A stretch of 64,000 bases of DNA. It comes from Perognathus longimembris pacificus (taxonomy: Eukaryota; Chordata; Mammalia; Rodentia; Heteromyidae). Position 1 is the stretch's first letter. The number at the start of each line of letters is the position of its first letter. Where the stretch lies: NCBI RefSeq assembly GCF_023159225.1, contig NC_063181.1:23710073-23774072 (forward strand), in the 5' to 3' direction. The notes beneath the pieces are model-generated. The model ran no database searches. It saw only the letters and a program-made list of their open reading frames with translations, and was not told where the DNA came from. Positions 30,603-43,285 of the stretch are shown here, piece after piece. The position numbers and the translations under genes are program-made.

Positions 30603-31844
30603 TAGGACCTCACTTTAATATATCCCCAGTATTGTGGTCCTGGCACATTTGGACCATTATTTTAAAAGTATCAGTCAGAGATAAGGACCTTTATCTTTTT
30701 TCTCATTGCTAGACACTGATACTCAATTAGGTGTACATGTTTAAAAGAAGTATAAGTCTGCACAACAAATGACAATGTACAAGTAAGCATGCTGTGTTCT
30801 ACAAGCTTAGCTTTGAAAATAATGTAACTTGTTAGCTTCTTGATAGGGAGAAGTGGCCTAGATATAGACATATTCCAAGATCTCTGTGTAGCTTTTGTAG
30901 CTGATCAGAGAAACCTTAGATTACATCACTGTTGGGGAGAACTATGATGACGAGAAACATGTGATGATGTCTTAGTTCAAGCCACATTTTGTTATTACCA
31001 TATGGGTCAAATAGATGCTGTGAGAAGCAACCTCTGGGCAGCAATCCCACACTCCCAGTGAGCTCTGAAGTTTACTAGAATTCAATGTAATACTCCTTTG
31101 GCTTTAGAACCTACAAAGCCCAACTAGATGATTTTCTCAGAGTCCCATTGTCATTGCATAGTTATTAAAATAATCTGTTCCTGTAAAATACATTTACTGG
31201 AAAGTCAGAATTGCTAGATGAATGTCATGGCCAGAAGTTTCTGGGAAAGAGTAGACAAATTGTACAGCTAGAACTAGCAACCAAATTGTTTATAAAGCAC
31301 AGGGTCTCTAGAGAAAAAGGGGTAGCTGCTTGTCCAAGGATTGTAATTCCAGATGGAGTCACTGGTAGAGTTACAAATGTGTTGTTTCTAGCACAGGTTA
31401 GTGAAAGAGTGGGAAATCAGTCTTTTAGATGATTTTACTTCTTAATTAGTTTGGATCTTTGGCAAGATTAAATTAATCCTAAATAATTTAAGATAAAGCA
31501 ATATGTGATAAATTGGTGTCTATATTCTGATAGAAGCCCCTATATCTATATACATTGGCTTTTTAAAGCTACTTGAAGAATAGTTTAATGTACATTCCCA
31601 AGACAGTAAGGCATTAAAGCCAAATAATGAGAATAATGTGTAAAGAGAGAATTTCCCTTTCCATAACCATCTCAGTTTACAAAAGAAAGCAAGCCTCTCA
31701 CTCTGGGATGCATTGCCTCTAGTTCTGGAAATGGCTGTAAGTTCTAAAACAATGAAAACGGACTTTTTGCTCACTTTGCTTCATTACCATCTCATTGCTA
31801 TGTCAAAGAGCAAACATTTATTGCCTGAAGGCTTTTTTCCCCCA

Positions 31845-31932
31845 CAGTTTTTTATGGGGTACTGGGCTTGGAACCCAGGGCCTCACACATGCTAAGTATA
31901 TGCTTTACCTCTGAGTTATTCTCCAGCTCCTG
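31845..31932 (-). mobile_element. ID-like tRNA-derived SINE monomer
   Basis: GTACTGGGCTTGGAACCCAG and CTTTACCTCTGAGTTATTCT, an antisense ID unit with no Geo half. Confidence 0.55.
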
Positions 31933-32144
31933 CCTTCAAAGCTTCTAGGGGTACAACTAGGAACATTTGAAATACTAATAATTGGGAAATATTTTTTTCA
32001 AAGCACCATACAATTCACCCCTAAATCTCTCATGGTTATGGCTTTTATTTATTTTTAGTTATTATCTTCATGAGGTTTTAATCAAGTGTGAACTAATGAT
32101 GTTAGGAATTTATACATAGTTTAATTACAAAGAAGCATAACAGG

Positions 32145-32350
32145 GGGCTGGGAATATGGCCTAGTGGCAAGAGTGCTTGCCTTGTATACATGAAACCCTG
32201 GGTTCAATTCCTCAGCACCACATATATAGAAAAGGCCAGAAGTGGCGCTGTGGCTCAAGTGGCAGAGTGCTAGCCTTGAGCAAAAAGAAGCCAGGGACAG
32301 TGCTCAGGCCCTGAGTCTAAGGCCCAGGACTGGCAAAAAAATAAAATAAA
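32145..32350 (+). mobile_element. IDL-Geo SINE
   Basis: 12-bp duplication AAGCATAACAGG at 32133-32144 and 32351-32362; tail AAAATAAAATAAAA. Confidence 0.92.
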
Positions 32351-32362
32351 AAGCATAACAGG

Positions 32363-33929
32363 ATAATCAAATAAAAATAAATAAGTAAAAATATATCAGA
32401 GAGAGAAGTTGAAAGGAAATAAAATTTCAGGAGAAAAGCAGTGTTAAAATTTTACTTGTAGTTATGTTAAAAGTATGTGGTATAGTATTTATATTTTACT
32501 GAATATATTTGATGTAATTTTTTGATGTTTTGCTTTATTACTAAATGACAGTATTATTATAATGCCAGAAAGTAGGGTGTCTGAAATGATGTAAGCTTAT
32601 GATGAAACATTTCAGAAGTGTGAAAGAATGTACATAGTTTTACAGTAGATATAAGAGCAAAAACTATAGAACTCATTGATATAGTCTGTTCACTATTCTG
32701 GCCTTAATTCTTCTCTTCACCTTGAACGATCTGTCTGAGCTCACCATCCACTTGTGTGGTATTACTTTGCAACTTCTGAAATCTTTACCTTCCACCATAC
32801 ATAAATAAATGCTCTATTTTCATCCTTGTTCCTCTGACTAATTCCCTATGTTCGAGCTCATCCCCTCCTCCCTGCTGCCTGAGCGGTCTCCAGCACCAGC
32901 AAGGCCTTCAAAATATTCCTACACCTTCACCAGCCACTCTCCGAGGTTGTCCTTGCCCGACCTATTTCCCTGGCCTCCCTTGCTGGTAGACACTCACCTC
33001 CCTTATCTTTTTCTCCTGTTGGAATCCAACTCCAGGCTTACTCAGCAGTTGCAGCCTAAAAGCTGGAAATGGACTCAAGTTGACACAAATGTGCCAACGA
33101 TGACATTTGTCAGTTCATGACGAATGTCCCAGAGGCAGGTTCTTAATGCTGCTTGGCAACCCTACATTTTCTAGTCAACTGCTTTTTAACTCTCTGAGAC
33201 CACTGTTGGGGGTCCCTCCTTTCTTGAACACCCAGTCCTCCCTCCTCCACATGCACAAGGTGATTAATTCTGTTTAAATAACAAAGTTCATCAAAACTAC
33301 CTACCAACTGACCTGCCTTCCACCCCTGGTGGCTATGTGGCTGGTCTTTGGGCCTTCCCCTCTACTTGCACCCTTGAACTTCATTCTTGCTGCTATTCCA
33401 TCTGTCTAAATCCACTTTTGCTTTCCACTGGGAGCTCTCATTGCTATGTAAGGTTATGTTTCCCATCTTTTAAACGGGGCAATAAATAACCCCCACATAG
33501 CCAAGCTAACTTATATCCCTTTTGTGTGTTCATCTTTTCTAAAGAAACCTTTTTAAAAAATGGTCTATTTTTCTCTCTACTTTCCTGCTGTTCTCTCTGA
33601 AATAGCCTGACTCTGGTACTGCAATAAAACTGTCTTTTCCGGATCAAATGTGCTTGTCAATTCTGTCATTACGTTTCTCTGCTAACATGTGACACAAGTC
33701 ATTACTCTTTCTGAAAACATTTTTTTTTCACTTAGCCCCCAGGGTACAAAAAAAAAAGTACATTTGCTCTTGACAGACAGACGGGCAGTTTCTCACTGCT
33801 CTGGTGGCTCTGCATCCTCCTTCTGTCCTCCCCAAGTAGTGGAGTATCCTGTGCTAAGCTTTCAGAAATCTGTACCAGCCACCGTGGCTCCTGAGGGAAT
33901 CTCCTCTTCTTGGTGCCTTTAAGCATTTT
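32363..33929. other. Intergenic; pyrimidine-rich unidentified block from about 32690
   Basis: 32690-33680 is C/T-rich on the plus strand and composed like an old LINE, but I could not match it to a family. It leads into the L2 at 33930. Confidence 0.4.
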
Positions 33930-34895
33930 TCATACTAAGATGACTCCCAAAGGCTTGTCTGCAATCCAGACTTCACAGCCAGTCTTACATACTCAACTGC
34001 CCTCGGCGTTTCTCTCTGCATGCCTCATGGAGCACGTAGCATGTGAGCTGATTTTCTTACACTTACTGAGCCAGAACATATGAAAACCCAGTACGTTTCT
34101 TTCTTTCTTGAAGTCACCTTTGACTTCTTTTTACTCTTACATTCCCAATTTGTCTGCAAATTCTGTCACTTTGACTTTGAAAATATACCCAGCAGCCTAT
34201 TGCTCTAAGGTTCCTTGTCTCCTGACCACTGCTGCTTGACTGTCATGGCCAAATCAGTCTCTCTTCTGTCTGAAGTCCTCCACTGGCTCCCGGTTCATAG
34301 TGAAACCCAAAGGCCTTGTGATGGCCTAAATGGCCCAACTTACCTCCAAGCTCTTTCTAACACTCTCTTGCTAATTCTGTTCCAGCTCTATTGGCCACCT
34401 TGTTTTCAAGCACAACTCTCCAGCCTACAACAGTCTTGTCTCAGAGTACGTTCACTTATTCCCTCTATGTTGCAAGACCAGTCCTTTGGTGCATCTTATC
34501 TTCTTCCTTCTAGGTTAGGAGGAAAGCCATAATCCATGAACTCTGGTCAAAGGAGGGTTTACCTGAACTGCACTTCCTCTGAAAATTTTAATGTTGTCAG
34601 CTCAGCTACAGTAGTAGTAATTCAAACAAATCTTGAATTTGTATAGATTTGAGATAGTTACACAAAGACAAAAATAGAAAACTCCAATGAAAGGTGTAAA
34701 TTTTCAAGGACATGTGATCTATTCTTTTACTTTTGTTCTTTTTTTAAACAGACTTTTGATTGTCTCCTTCAACTACACTGTAAGCTCCTTGAGAGCAGGA
34801 ACTAAATGTGGTTTTTCATAGCTGTATATTCAGTGCCTTGGACAGTACTTACACACAGTATATCCTTAATAAATAGTTTTTAAATGAAAATCATG
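33930..34895 (+). mobile_element. L2 LINE 3' part
   Basis: GATGACTCCCAAAGGCTTGT, then GAAGTCACCTTTGACTTCTT, GCAAATTCTGTCACTTTGAC, TCCTCCACTGGCTCCCGG, TAAGCTCCTTGAGAGCAGGA and CTTAATAAATAG follow the L2 3' ORF and tail in order. Confidence 0.75.
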
Positions 34896-35487
34896 GTATG
34901 TTTGTTAATCCATTCAGGGTATTTGGTCATTAAACATATCTTTTTTCATTAGGCCTGCCTGTTTTCTTAGGATAAAGATGTTAGTTAAGTGGCCCAAGGT
35001 CTTTCACATATACATGAATTACACTGAATGATTCAGATTGGCAATCTGCTCCCAGAGCATCATGGGATAATTTAGCTGTGGTGCCATTTCTTTAAATTTA
35101 AAGGCTGATTTATTTGGTTCAAATGGAGATAAACTTCGAACACTTTTGGTTCCAATACAGGAGGTAAAATTTGATATACAATAGGAGAAGTGAAAATTTA
35201 ATTTTAATAATTCTTCAAAGAATGGTACATAACAGCTGGTTATACAGACATGAAGAGTCAATCATCACAAAATGCAAATTGACTATTGCGCTGTTTGAGT
35301 AAAGAAAGGCAAGATTGAACTTTTACTTGCATCCTACTATGACCTCAAAATCACATTTGACAGATTCTGTAATAGTTATCTGCCTGTAGATTGCAACTTA
35401 TCCAAAGGGAAACTTGAATGCTCAATGCTCGGTTTTGTTTTGTATTTTTCTGGTTCTGAGGCTTGAGCTCAGGGCCTAGCCACTTCT

Positions 35488-35688
35488 TTTTTTTTGGCCA
35501 GTCCTGGACCTTGGACTCAGGGCCTGAGCACCATCCCTGGCTTCTTCCCGCTCAAGGCTAGCACTCTGCCACCTGAGCCACAGCGCCCCTTCTGGCCGTT
35601 TTCCATATATGTGGTGCTGGGGAATCGAACCGAGAGCTTCATGTGTAGGAGGCAAGCACTCTTGCCACTAGGCCATATTCCTAGCCCC
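35488..35688 (-). mobile_element. IDL-Geo SINE nested in a B1-Geo
   Basis: T run, GGCCAGTCCTGGACCTTGGA to CCATATTCCTAGCCCC. It carries the variant CCGAGAGCTTCATGTGTAGG, also seen in the copy at 36885. Confidence 0.85.
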
Positions 35689-35790
35689 CATGAGCTTCTT
35701 TTTTTGCTCTAGTGTTCTACCACTGGAGCCACAGCTCCACTTCTAGCTTTTTTTTTTTTTTTAAATTGGAGATAAGAATCTCAAGGGCTT

Positions 35791-35996
35791 GGGACTGGGA
35801 ATGTGGCCTAGTGGCAAGAGCGCTCGCCTCGTATACTTGAAGCCCTGGGTTCGATTCCCCAGCACCACATATATAGAAAATGGCCAGAAGTGGCGCTGTG
35901 GTTCAAGTGGCAGAGTGCTAGCCTTGAGCAAAAGGAAGCCAGGGACAGTGCTCAGGACCCGAGTTCAAGGTCCAGGACTGGCCACAAAAAAAAAAA
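35791..35996 (+). mobile_element. IDL-Geo SINE nested in a B1-Geo
   Basis: Perfect 17-bp duplication AAGAATCTCAAGGGCTT at 35774-35790 and 35997-36013. Confidence 0.93.
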
Positions 35997-36410
35997 AAGA
36001 ATCTCAAGGGCTTTTCTGCCTAGGGTGGCTTTGAACCATAATCCTCAGATCTCCGCCTTCTGAGTAGCTAGGATTATAGGCATGAACCATTGGCACCAGG
36101 GCCAACAATCAGTTTTTACCCTTCTTTTTTCTGTGTTGCCTTGTAGATAACTATCTCCTGTTAGCCAGACACTAAAACTGTACTGCTTTAAACAGGGAGA
36201 GCTTTCTCATGGTGCTGGCTTTTTCCATGTCCAACTGTTTTCTCTTTTAGAGTGGTGTTTTCTACCTAAAGAAGTGAAGGCAAGCAAGCAAATGTTCAAA
36301 GTCACAGGTAAGTTAAAAGAAATGCTAAAAATGAGATTTTCCAAGAAGATACTGATTGGCTACAGTCTTGCATGATTCAGGGAATGGGAGATGAAAATAG
36401 AGATGGCTAT

Positions 36411-36607
36411 TTTTTTTTTTTATTACCAGTCCTGGGGCTTGAGTTCAGGGCCTAGATGCTGTCCCTAAGCTTCTTTTGCTCAAGGCCACTTGAGGCACAG
36501 TGCCACTTCCAGCTTTAGCTGAGGTGTTTATTGGAGATAAGAGTCTCCCAAGACTCTCCTGCTCCAGGCTGGCTGAGATTATAAGTATGAGCCACCAACT
36601 ACCAGGG
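36411..36607 (-). mobile_element. B1-Geo SINE with internal deletions
   Basis: Antisense GTCCTGGGGCTTGAGTTCAG, Geo half with a gap after GCTCAAGGCC, shortened B1 end. Confidence 0.75.
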
Positions 36608-36689
36608 TCATTGCACTTTTAATGGAATTTATTTATTTATTTATTTTTACAGATAGGGGTTCTGCTTCCTGACTGTAATTCTCTGAAGA

Positions 36690-37157
36690 TTATTTTTTTC
36701 CCCCTCATCAGTCATGGGGCTTGAATTCAGGGCCTAGGACACCATCCATGAGCTCTTGAGCTCTTCAGCTCAAGGCTAGCACTCTACCACTTTAAGCCAC
36801 AGCACCACTTCTGGTTTTCTGGTGGTAAATTGGAGATAAGGGTCTCACGGCCCTGCTGCTTTGGAACCTCAATCCTCAGATCTTTTTTTTTTTTAATTAT
36901 TATTTTTTGGCCAGTCCGGGCCTTGGACTCAGGGCCTGAGCACTGTCCCTGGCCTCTTCTTGTGTAGCACTCTGCCACTTGAGCCACAGCGCCCCCTTTG
37001 GCCGTTTTCCATATATGTGGTGCTGGGAAATCGAACTGAGAGCTTCAAGTGTAGGAGGCAAGCACTCTTGCCACTAGGCCATACTCCCAGCCCTCAATCC
37101 TCAGATCTTGGCTTGCTGAGTAGCTAGGATTATAGGCATGAGCAACCAGCACTGGCT
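36690..37157 (-). mobile_element. B1-Geo SINE interrupted by an IDL-Geo
   Basis: Antisense Geo half and joining segment. It breaks in CTCAATCCTCAGATCTT at 36868-36884 and resumes at 37093 to end the antisense B1. Confidence 0.85.
36885..37092 (-). mobile_element. IDL-Geo SINE nested in a B1-Geo
   Basis: 17-18-bp duplication (CTCAATCCTCAGATCTT at 36868-36884 and 37093-37109). Tail is T-rich with AATTATTATT on the plus strand. Confidence 0.93.
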
Positions 37158-38935
37158 TCTGAAGGTAATTTTGCAACAGGTAAAAATGTTGTTATTGGCT
37201 CATGCATCACAGTGGTTTAAACAGAATCTACAAAGAGAATTTCCTTTCTGCTTGCTGGATTCCAGTATGAGGCACTTTTCCCTTCCTTTCTTGGTGTGCT
37301 GTGAAGTACCTTGAACTTTTCAAACAATATAGAGTTGGGAAATCAGAAACCAGCACTTCTGGATTAGATCCTGTGTTAAACATGTGACCAGACACAGCCA
37401 ACAAATTCAAGTGGGAAAGAAATACACTAATTACGTTAGGCATTATTTTGCTCTTTTTAAGAGCTGGTATTTGTAAGGGCTAGTATGTTGGTGGTAAGAC
37501 ATTTTAGTAAGATCTGTTTTTTTGTTTTGTTTTTTTCATTCCCTTCTAAATACCTCCCATTCTCCTTAACTTTTGTTGTACTCGACAGTGTTGTCATTGC
37601 TATAGACTATCTGATTTTACTCATTTGAAGACACTTGTTATTTTGGTTGTTGGTTTTTGTTTTCTTCTTGGGTCTCTTGAGTCTCTCTCCTTCCTTTGGC
37701 TCCTAATACGATGTTCAGTCTCATTCTTCTGCTGTTTTCCACACATTCCTTCTTGTGAGATTATGCTCCCTCCTAAGGCTTTGACCATCACCTTGCAAAT
37801 CTCCATCACCCCTCCTTAGCCTGACATCCACGCTTTCTCAATCTGGTTTGCGCTCGCTGGTTCCTCTTGGATGGATGGTATCAGCTCATATCTTCAATGC
37901 ACCTTTTCTCTAATCATCCAGATCTCTTTGCAATTCCATGTCACAAAGTTGACCCCATGTCATTTTCACTTTCACACCTTCTATGCAGTATTAGGGCAGT
38001 TCCATAGGAGTTCATCACCATCACCATCACCATCACCATCATCCTCATCCTCATCCTGTGAATATGAAGTTCTAGAGAGCCAATAAATTCTTTACTAAAA
38101 GAAGGAAAGAAATTCTGCACGGGGGCGGGGGGGGGAGGGAGAGGGGGAGTTCAGTTGCAGAAGCAGAGAGAAACAGCTGGAGGGTGAGGGGAATGGCAAG
38201 TAGTCTCATCTACAGGCTCCCAAGTAGAGCAGCACATCTCTGTCTCCTCACACTTACTTCCCCCCACCTTTTCTCATTCGCTTTGCATCTTTTAGGAAAT
38301 GTTGCTTTTTGGTATCCTCTGTGTCAGAGGAGAAATAATACATCATTCCATCTTTGATGTAGAGAGTCCAGATGCTGTTACATTATTTAGTTGGCACTGT
38401 ATGGAAGTATTGCTTAGAGAGACACTTTGGTGCCAGACATTTCTTTGCAATATATCATGTTAGACACCTATGATTTGTGTTTCAGCTGTGGCCCACATGC
38501 TTTCTGTAATTTGCCAATGATTATTGTAAACTGCAGGAGCTTTCTGCAGGGGATCCGGATGCTGCTATTTCTCACAGCTGTGGTTTTTGGAGGTAACTTG
38601 TCAGTAGAGAGAGAATGGACTTGGGGATTCCCAACTCTGTCGATTCCTCGGTACTAGGCAATGTCAAATCAGCACCTGTTTTTCTTTCCTAGTTCTAGTA
38701 AGAGTTCACTCATCTATCAGATCAAGGACAGATCCCGGCTGTCAGCTGTCCCAACTCCAGACCTGTGAGTCACTGAGTCATCATCCGTCACAGGCTCTCA
38801 CATCAGGGTCAACAACCAAGGTTTGTGGGTCCCAAATACAGCAATAGCTAGGGGGCCTGGTAGGCCACAGCTAGCAAGCACGCTATCCTTGCAGGTGTTC
38901 CCCTTATTTTCCTTTCTCTTAAAAGTCCCATGGTT
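37158..38935. other. Intergenic, nothing recognised except an ATC microsatellite
   Basis: No gene or transposon identified. A G-rich run lies at about 38120-38149. Confidence 0.5.
38012..38057. repeat. (ATC)n-type microsatellite
   Basis: CATCAC repeated, grading into CATCCT units. Confidence 0.9.
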
Positions 38936-39137
38936 GGGCTGGGAATGTGGCTTAGTGGTAGAGTGCTTGCCTAGCATGCATGAAGCTCTGGGTTCGATTC
39001 CTCAGCACCACATAAACCAAAAAAGCCAGAAGTGGCGCTGTGGCTCAAGTGGTAGAGTGCTAGCCTTGAGCAAAAAGAAGCCAGGGACAGTGCTCAGGCC
39101 CTGAGTCTAATCCCCAGGACTGGCAAAAAAAAAAAAA
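38936..39137 (+). mobile_element. IDL-Geo SINE
   Basis: Head GGGCTGGGAATGTGGCTTAG; A17 tail. Flanks AAAAGTCCCATGG and AAAAGTCCTATAG. Confidence 0.88.
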
Positions 39138-39147
39138 AAAGTCCTAT

Positions 39148-39240
39148 AGTGACTCATACCTATAATCCCAGCATTCAGGAGGCTGAGGATTTTAAGTTCA
39201 AGGATAGCCTAGGTTACATAGATCCTGTCTCAAAAAAGTA
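39148..39240 (+). mobile_element. B1 SINE, monomeric
   Basis: GACTCATACCTATAATCCCA, then ATCCTGTCTCAAAAAAGTA. Confidence 0.7.
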
Positions 39241-40284
39241 TTGGTCTTTTCTAGTTGAAAGTCTTCCCTCTATTATATGATATGAAATTTTAATATGTTT
39301 GATAATAACTTATAAATAATATCATATAACTAGCAGAGCTCAATAATCTAACTTACATGTCATTCATTCGATATCATTCTGACCTGGCCAGAGGGATTTA
39401 GGGCAACCTGGGGTGTAGCATGTATACCTTTGTGGGATAGGTTAGGGAATAGTCTTAGAGCTGTAAAATAGTCTGAAGAGAATGTTATTGGGAGGTAAGA
39501 AATGGTTGAAAATCAGGCAGCAATCTGGGAAGAGGAGCAGGGTATGCGTATGTGGTTCAGCTTCTTCTAGATTTTTTTGTTCATCTCAACTGCCAACTGG
39601 AAGGGTGCATCCTTATCTATATTCTGCTACACAATAGAGGCCTCTGTTTTGGGATTGCCTGGAACCAGGTAGATAATGAGTTTAATCCAAAGAACATGAT
39701 TACCTCGCTGCAGATAAAAACTTCTGCTCTCTATCAGCTTAGTAATTCTAAAGCTGGCCTTTTGTTCTGCCTTTGCCCAAGTCCTGCTTCTTTATGATTA
39801 GTTCAAGATTAGGCAGAAAAATAGTGATGTTATTTATTCATCCCCTAACACTTCCATACCTAGTTAATAATTAGCCCTCAATAAACAGTTGTTGAGAAAC
39901 AAAAGAACTTTTCCATTGCACAAGTTCTCCTTATCCCACTTCATTTGGCTCCATCCAAGATAGGACCAGTTTGTGTTGCACTCTCAAAAGCAAGATGCTA
40001 AGTTACGACCTAGAACAGACTCTGGGAGAGAGAAACCACATGACCTCCTTGCCAGATTTCTCACACACATCCTTGATTCAGAAGTCAAGGCCCCTGACAC
40101 AGGAAAGATAAAGAAAGTGAGGGTGGGACTTTCCCTAAGAAATACATCATTCTCCTTCTAATGTTAGCATATTTTACTCAACCAGCAGAAAAATAACTCC
40201 CAGTATACCTTTTACTCTTTCATGAATCACTTTTCAAAACTTGCTTTTATTTAGGAGATTCCAGTAAATGCCAAGGAAGTTTTT

Positions 40285-40404
40285 TTCTTCAAATTTTTAT
40301 TATCAAACATGTACAGAGAGGTTACAGTTTCATACGTTAGGCACTGGATACATTTCTTGTACTGTTTGTTACCTTGTCCCTCATACCCCCCTCCCGCCTC
40401 CTCG
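40285..40404 (-). mobile_element. Severely 5'-truncated LINE-1 (3' end only)
   Basis: The minus strand contains TAACAAACAGTACAAGAAAT and GAAACTGTAACCTCTCTGTA, shared with the L1 tail copies at 43381 and 50149. Bounded by the perfect 13-bp duplication CAAGGAAGTTTTT at 40272-40284 and 40405-40417. Confidence 0.88.
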
Positions 40405-41399
40405 CAAGGAAGTTTTTATTAGGCAGTTTTTGAAAAATTTTTTTATTTTGTAACTTTAGCTCATTTCTTAGTTTTTTCATCTTTCTTATTTCAAGGAAAC
40501 CATACAAGGGATTGAGCAGAGGGAGGAAGAATGACTAGAGAGGCTCAGCCATTCCGAGTGATCTGGCCATACAAGTTTGCAGTTTCTAGAACTAGGCTTT
40601 TAGCAGGCTCAGCTACTGATACATTAAGCTTCATTCTAATACCTTTATCTCAAAAGTGCTATATAACTGGGCCCAAAACACATTTGAGGACCCTCAATAT
40701 AAAGGCCTCACTTGACGTAGGTGGGTACTCAGTGACATAATTTTTATGTCACTTCCAACTTTTGTTTTCTTCCTCAATTGAACATGATGGACTCACTGCC
40801 TCCATTCAATGAAACATGACACTTCTGGCCTTTAGATTCTCAAGGGATTGAAAATTCCCAAGATGGGATTTTGAAATGATCACATGATCCTTATAGAAAT
40901 TTGAATAGGGAGACCCAGAGATGATGAAACAGTCAGATTTACCCACTTGATGAAAAGAGTTCTTGGAGGAACTGGGAATTTTATTTATTTGTATGGTGAA
41001 AATGTATCACCATGAACATTACTGATGTACTCCAAAGGGAAATGTCCCACATCTGTGGAGTGATCTGATTGTCAGCACCCACCAAACCAATCACTACTGA
41101 TCGTTTAGTATTATGTACTTGGGCCATGGTGCAATCAAGAGATACACAATATGACCTATGAATATTTTTGGTCAGTAATGTTGGATTTAAATTAAACTCC
41201 TCTAGGCCTAGTATCTAGAATAGATAAAAATGAGTTAAATTAGAACATAAGAAAACTATTAGAAAAGTCTGGAATATGAGATAACTGGCATGGATCTTCA
41301 ATAGTCAATTTTTTTTGGAGGGGAGGGGAACAAGAAAGGGTGATTTGGGGCTTAAAAAGCAAGAAAGCACAAAATCCTATTTGTAAAAATGAAAAGAAA

Positions 41400-41490
41400 A
41401 GGGATTTGGTTGTGACTAAAGGGGTAGGGCACTTGAGACTCTAGCAAGCTTGGGACCCTGAGTTCAGTGCTCATTACTAGCAAACCTCCC
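41400..41490 (+). mobile_element. Possible old ID-like SINE fragment
   Basis: GGTAGGGCACTTGAGACTCT then CCTGAGTTCAGTGCTC, resembling A-box and B-box spacing. Diverged. Confidence 0.35.
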
Positions 41491-42916
41491 ATCTGTCGCC
41501 AAACTATGTTTCCAACCTTTTTAAAAAAGCAGTATTGTTACAAAGAATGCTCTAACATGACCTCCACTCTTTCCAGTTTTTGTTTTAGCTTTCAGACTCA
41601 GAAACCTCTTGACTATGTATAACATGGCCATCCCCTTTATAATAACAATAAAAATATTTAATAAAAAAGGAACCCACATGACTAGTGAAAGAAAAAGAGG
41701 GAAACTTGAAAGTGGTAGGTGGTCTCCTCAGCCAGGGCAAGGACTTAGCATTTTAATTTAAGATGAGGACATATGTTGGGACAGGTGGCATTACCTTGGG
41801 TTGGGCCTGGAGAACCCATGCAGTGTCATTCTGCATGAATTTCCCTGCTGCTAACCCTGAAACATCCAGAAACCCAGAATACTTTGCTTCCCTACTCTTC
41901 TAGAAAAATTCAGTTGCACGAATTCTAATAGGAGCGAGCTGGATGTGGCTCTGCAGTGTTCTTCTCAAAGTGTCCCTCCCCCGCCTCAGAGGAGGGAAGT
42001 GATAAGAAGAATTTCATAGAAGGTTCAAGTTTGTATTTCCCTTGTTTGGCTCTATCCCAAATCGATTGCAACAATGAGAAAATAACTCTAGCTCTGAGGA
42101 AAACATACCATAGGTTGTAGAAGAGAACTAATTAGTGTTCGCTGCTTATAGTCCAATTCTCTTATACCACATGTCCTTCCAAAGTGTTTCCTGAAGAGAA
42201 AATTCATTAATATGGCATTATTATAGAATTTAATGGAGTGGAGAGACAAGAAGAATGCATAGGAGCAACCCAACTTACTCAGGGAAGATGGGTCATGCTG
42301 CAGATTTCTTTGTACCTATTACTTTGGTTTAATCATAATCACTCCCTTCATGTTGCTGCTGATATTTTTACCACAACTAGCTGGATAACAGTGATAAAAC
42401 AGCCATCCTAAGTACCACTTATAGCTTGTAATTTCTTCCCTTCATCTCCCTGTATTGTCCCAGGAGGATTTTTTTCTTATGTATTTGTTTGCTTGTTTTT
42501 TTATTTGTGACCTGGCATTGTTTTAAGTAAGATTGTCAGAGGAAAACAATGCCAAGGGGGGCAGAATCCATAGGGATTTGTTCCAGGACTCCTGAAGATA
42601 CCTAAATCCTCTTGCTACATGCTTTATATAAAATGGCATAGTAGTTGCATATGACCACGTGGAAGCTAAGCCCAAAGGGAAACCCAAGCTCAATGCTTTT
42701 CAACTTTCAGGCAAAGAACACTAAATCTGTGAAGGAATGAGGACAGATGGATATCTGCACTGGGGTGTTACTAAGAATTCTCTGGGCTGGGAGGATGTAG
42801 GAGGTTGTGGAAGATAAAGATTATGGAAAGTTGGTTGTTTATTCACATTCATTGTAGCCCAAGGACAAGGGTTGGTATGCAGCTGACATCCCTTCCTAAA
42901 GAATACTTATGTCTTC

Positions 42917-43090
42917 CTGGGGGCTCATACCTATCATCTGACAACTGAGATCTGAGAATCTTGGTTCAAAGCCAGCTCAGGCAGACAAACCTTTAAGATT
43001 CTTATCGCCAGCTAACCAGCAAAAAGCCAGAAGAGTTAATGTAGTTAAGTAGTAGAGTGTCAACTGTGAGGGAAAAAGCTGAATGAGAGA
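42917..43090 (+). mobile_element. B1-Geo SINE, truncated by an adjacent IDL-Geo
   Basis: Head GGGGGCTCATACCTATCATC, joining segment TATCGCCAGCTAACCAGC, partial Geo half to GAAAAAGCTGAATGAG. Confidence 0.75.
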
Positions 43091-43285
43091 GGCTGGGTAT
43101 GTGGCTTAGTGGTAGAGTGCTTGTTTAGCATGCATGAAGCCCTGAGTTCGATTCCTCACACCATATAACAGAAAAAGCTGGAAGTGGTGCTGTGGCTCAA
43201 GTGGTAGAGTGCTAGCCTTGAGCAAAAAGAAGCCATGGACAGTGCTCAGGCCCTGAATTCAAGCTTCAGTACTGGCTCCAAAAAA
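43091..43285 (+). mobile_element. IDL-Geo SINE
   Basis: GGCTGGGTATGTGGCTTAGT, Geo half to CAGTACTGGCTCC and an A-rich tail that grades into a GA microsatellite. Confidence 0.85.

Larger units (their letters stand above)
29131..31844. other. Intergenic, mostly nothing recognised
   Basis: Contains only the possible MER20-like fossil and one IDL-Geo SINE; no gene signal. Confidence 0.5.
35430..36105 (-). mobile_element. B1-Geo SINE split by two IDL-Geo insertions
   Basis: Antisense Geo end (TCTGAGGCTTGAGCTCAGGG) at 35456, middle (GCTCTAGTGTTCTACCACTG) at 35705, and antisense B1 from 36001 ending GAACCATTGGCACCAGGG. The two interrupting SINEs are listed separately. Confidence 0.8.
39241..42916. 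other. Intergenic, few recognisable elements
   Basis: Holds the micro-L1 at 40285 and a doubtful ID scrap at 41400. A possible L2 tail (CCCTCAATAAACAGTTGTTG) lies at about 39875-39895. Otherwise unassigned. Confidence 0.45.
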
